Positions 63,418 through 64,000 of a stretch of DNA of 64,000 bases are shown here, one piece after another. Numbering within the stretch: position 1 is the first letter of the stretch; each line of letters starts with the position of its first letter. The notes beneath the pieces are model-generated. The model had not been told where the DNA came from, did not search any database, and saw only the letters and a program-made list of their open reading frames with translations. The stretch comes from Allobosea vaviloviae. GTDB lineage: Bacteria; Pseudomonadota; Alphaproteobacteria; Rhizobiales; Beijerinckiaceae. The stretch spans positions 186,001 through 250,000 of the forward strand of contig NZ_LGSZ01000040.1 in NCBI RefSeq assembly GCF_001298265.1, read 5' to 3'. Position numbers and translations under genes: made by a program.

Positions 63418-64000
63418 GGCGGCTCTCCCTGGGAGCCTTTACGGGCGAGAGCGAAGCCAGCGGCAGGGTCACGGTGACGCAGGCGCCGCCGGCCTCGCGG
63501 TTCTGCGCCGACAGGGTGCCGCCCAGCTTGCGCATGACGTTGCTGACCAGGAACAGCCCGAGCCCCCCTCCCGGCCGCCCTTTCGTCGAGCGATAGGGCT
63601 TACCGAGGCTGGCGAGGATCTCGGATGAGAAGCCTGGACCCTCGTCCTGGACGATGATGGCGAGGTCGTCCTCCCGACGCTCGACCCTGACCACGACACG
63701 GGCAGGCGAGGCCTCGAGCGCATTGTCGAAGATGTTGCAGATCACCTGCTTCAGCGCCGGATCGGAGACGATGACGGCATCTGGCGCAAATGCGTTGACG
63801 TAGTCCAGCCGCGCCGGCGCCTGATGCGATTGCCACTGCGCCATGAGGTCGTCGACGAAGCGCCGCACGCTTGTGCGCCTCGGATTCTCTCCGCGCGTCT
63901 CGCCCGACGACATCAGGATGCCGGAGACGATCGTCTTGCAGCGGTCGATCTGGCCCTGCATCTCGCCGATCTCCTGGATCAGTTGCGGCTGGGCCTTGAA
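63407..64000 (-). CDS. regB: Sensor histidine kinase RegB/PrrB/ActS, C-terminal part
   Basis: Partial: the open frame runs past the window edge. The visible 198 residues hold the helix after the H-box (RCKTIVSGILMSSGETRGE) and the full ATPase domain: N box NIFDNALEASP, G1 DEGPGF, G2 GGGLGLFLV. RegB responds to redox through a cysteine and quinones in its upstream part, which is not here. It precedes and overlaps regA, as in other alphaproteobacteria. Confidence 0.9.
   Translation of the reverse strand, partial: FKAQPQLIQEIGEMQGQIDRCKTIVSGILMSSGETRGENPRRTSVRRFVDDLMAQWQSHQAPARLDYVNAFAPDAVIVSDPALKQVICNIFDNALEASPARVVVRVERREDDLAIIVQDEGPGFSSEILASLGKPYRSTKGRPGGGLGLFLVSNVMRKLGGTLSAQNREAGGACVTVTLPLASLSPVKAPRESRHDG

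Overview
The window looks like chromosomal DNA of a GC-rich alphaproteobacterium of the Hyphomicrobiales (Rhizobiales). Bosea or a close relative is my best guess, inferred from gene content: a RegB/RegA (ActS/ActR) redox pair, a PleC/DivJ-type kinase, Tat-exported binding proteins, DusA, a cytosolic chemoreceptor, and short genomic palindromes of the rhizobial type. No rRNA, tRNA, CRISPR array, IS element or prophage was recognised. The DNA is gene-dense, with many ATGA, TGATG and GTGA stop/start overlaps.

Region by region. 1-6049: assimilatory nitrate/nitrite operon: the end of a NasA-like nitrate reductase, nitrate ABC permease and ATPase, a single-domain globin, NirA, and an Fe-S/FAD reductase that probably feeds electrons. 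6124-7266: lone phnM. 7267-13500: hexuronate-type locus, with uxuA and a GntR repressor facing a four-gene ABC importer and a palindromic operator between them. 13617-21927: topoisomerase IB, NDH-2, a nucleotidyltransferase-fold protein with a 32-bp inverted repeat near its start, dusA, an ArsR/SRPBCC pair, a Tat-exported SMP-30 lactonase and a TauE/SafE exporter. 22085-24276: DUF1289, cobS and cobT. 24366-31840: ClpP-like protease, ddl, histidine kinase, nuclease, then a coupled GST / twin secreted proteins / uracil-DNA glycosylase run and a mini-porin-like protein. 32001-40362: two tandem TRAP binding proteins without membrane partners, an agmatinase-type ureohydrolase, a spermidine-synthase-like protein, an MFS pump and a polar amino acid ABC importer lacking its ATPase. 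40386-47418: map, a beta-hydroxyacid dehydrogenase, two exporters, a sarcosine-oxidase-like enzyme and an MCP-PilZ chemoreceptor. 47438-50279: three uncharacterised membrane proteins. 50396-56771: moaA, DUF971, an amidase/AtzH-like pair, L,D-transpeptidase, and ornithine cyclodeaminase coupled to a signal-less PhnD-like protein. 56866-61526: a five-gene operon with an osmoprotectant-type ABC importer and a histidine-ammonia-lyase homologue that has lost its MIO tripeptide. 61657-64000: DUF1684, a small membrane protein and regA/regB.

The most interesting system is the 56866-61526 operon. An osmoprotectant-type (EgtU/OpuC-like) importer with an aromatic-lyase fold lacking Ala-Ser-Gly is what uptake and trimethylamine elimination from a histidine betaine such as ergothioneine would look like. 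That is inference and needs testing. The three-gene membrane module at 47438-50279 is the least explained block.
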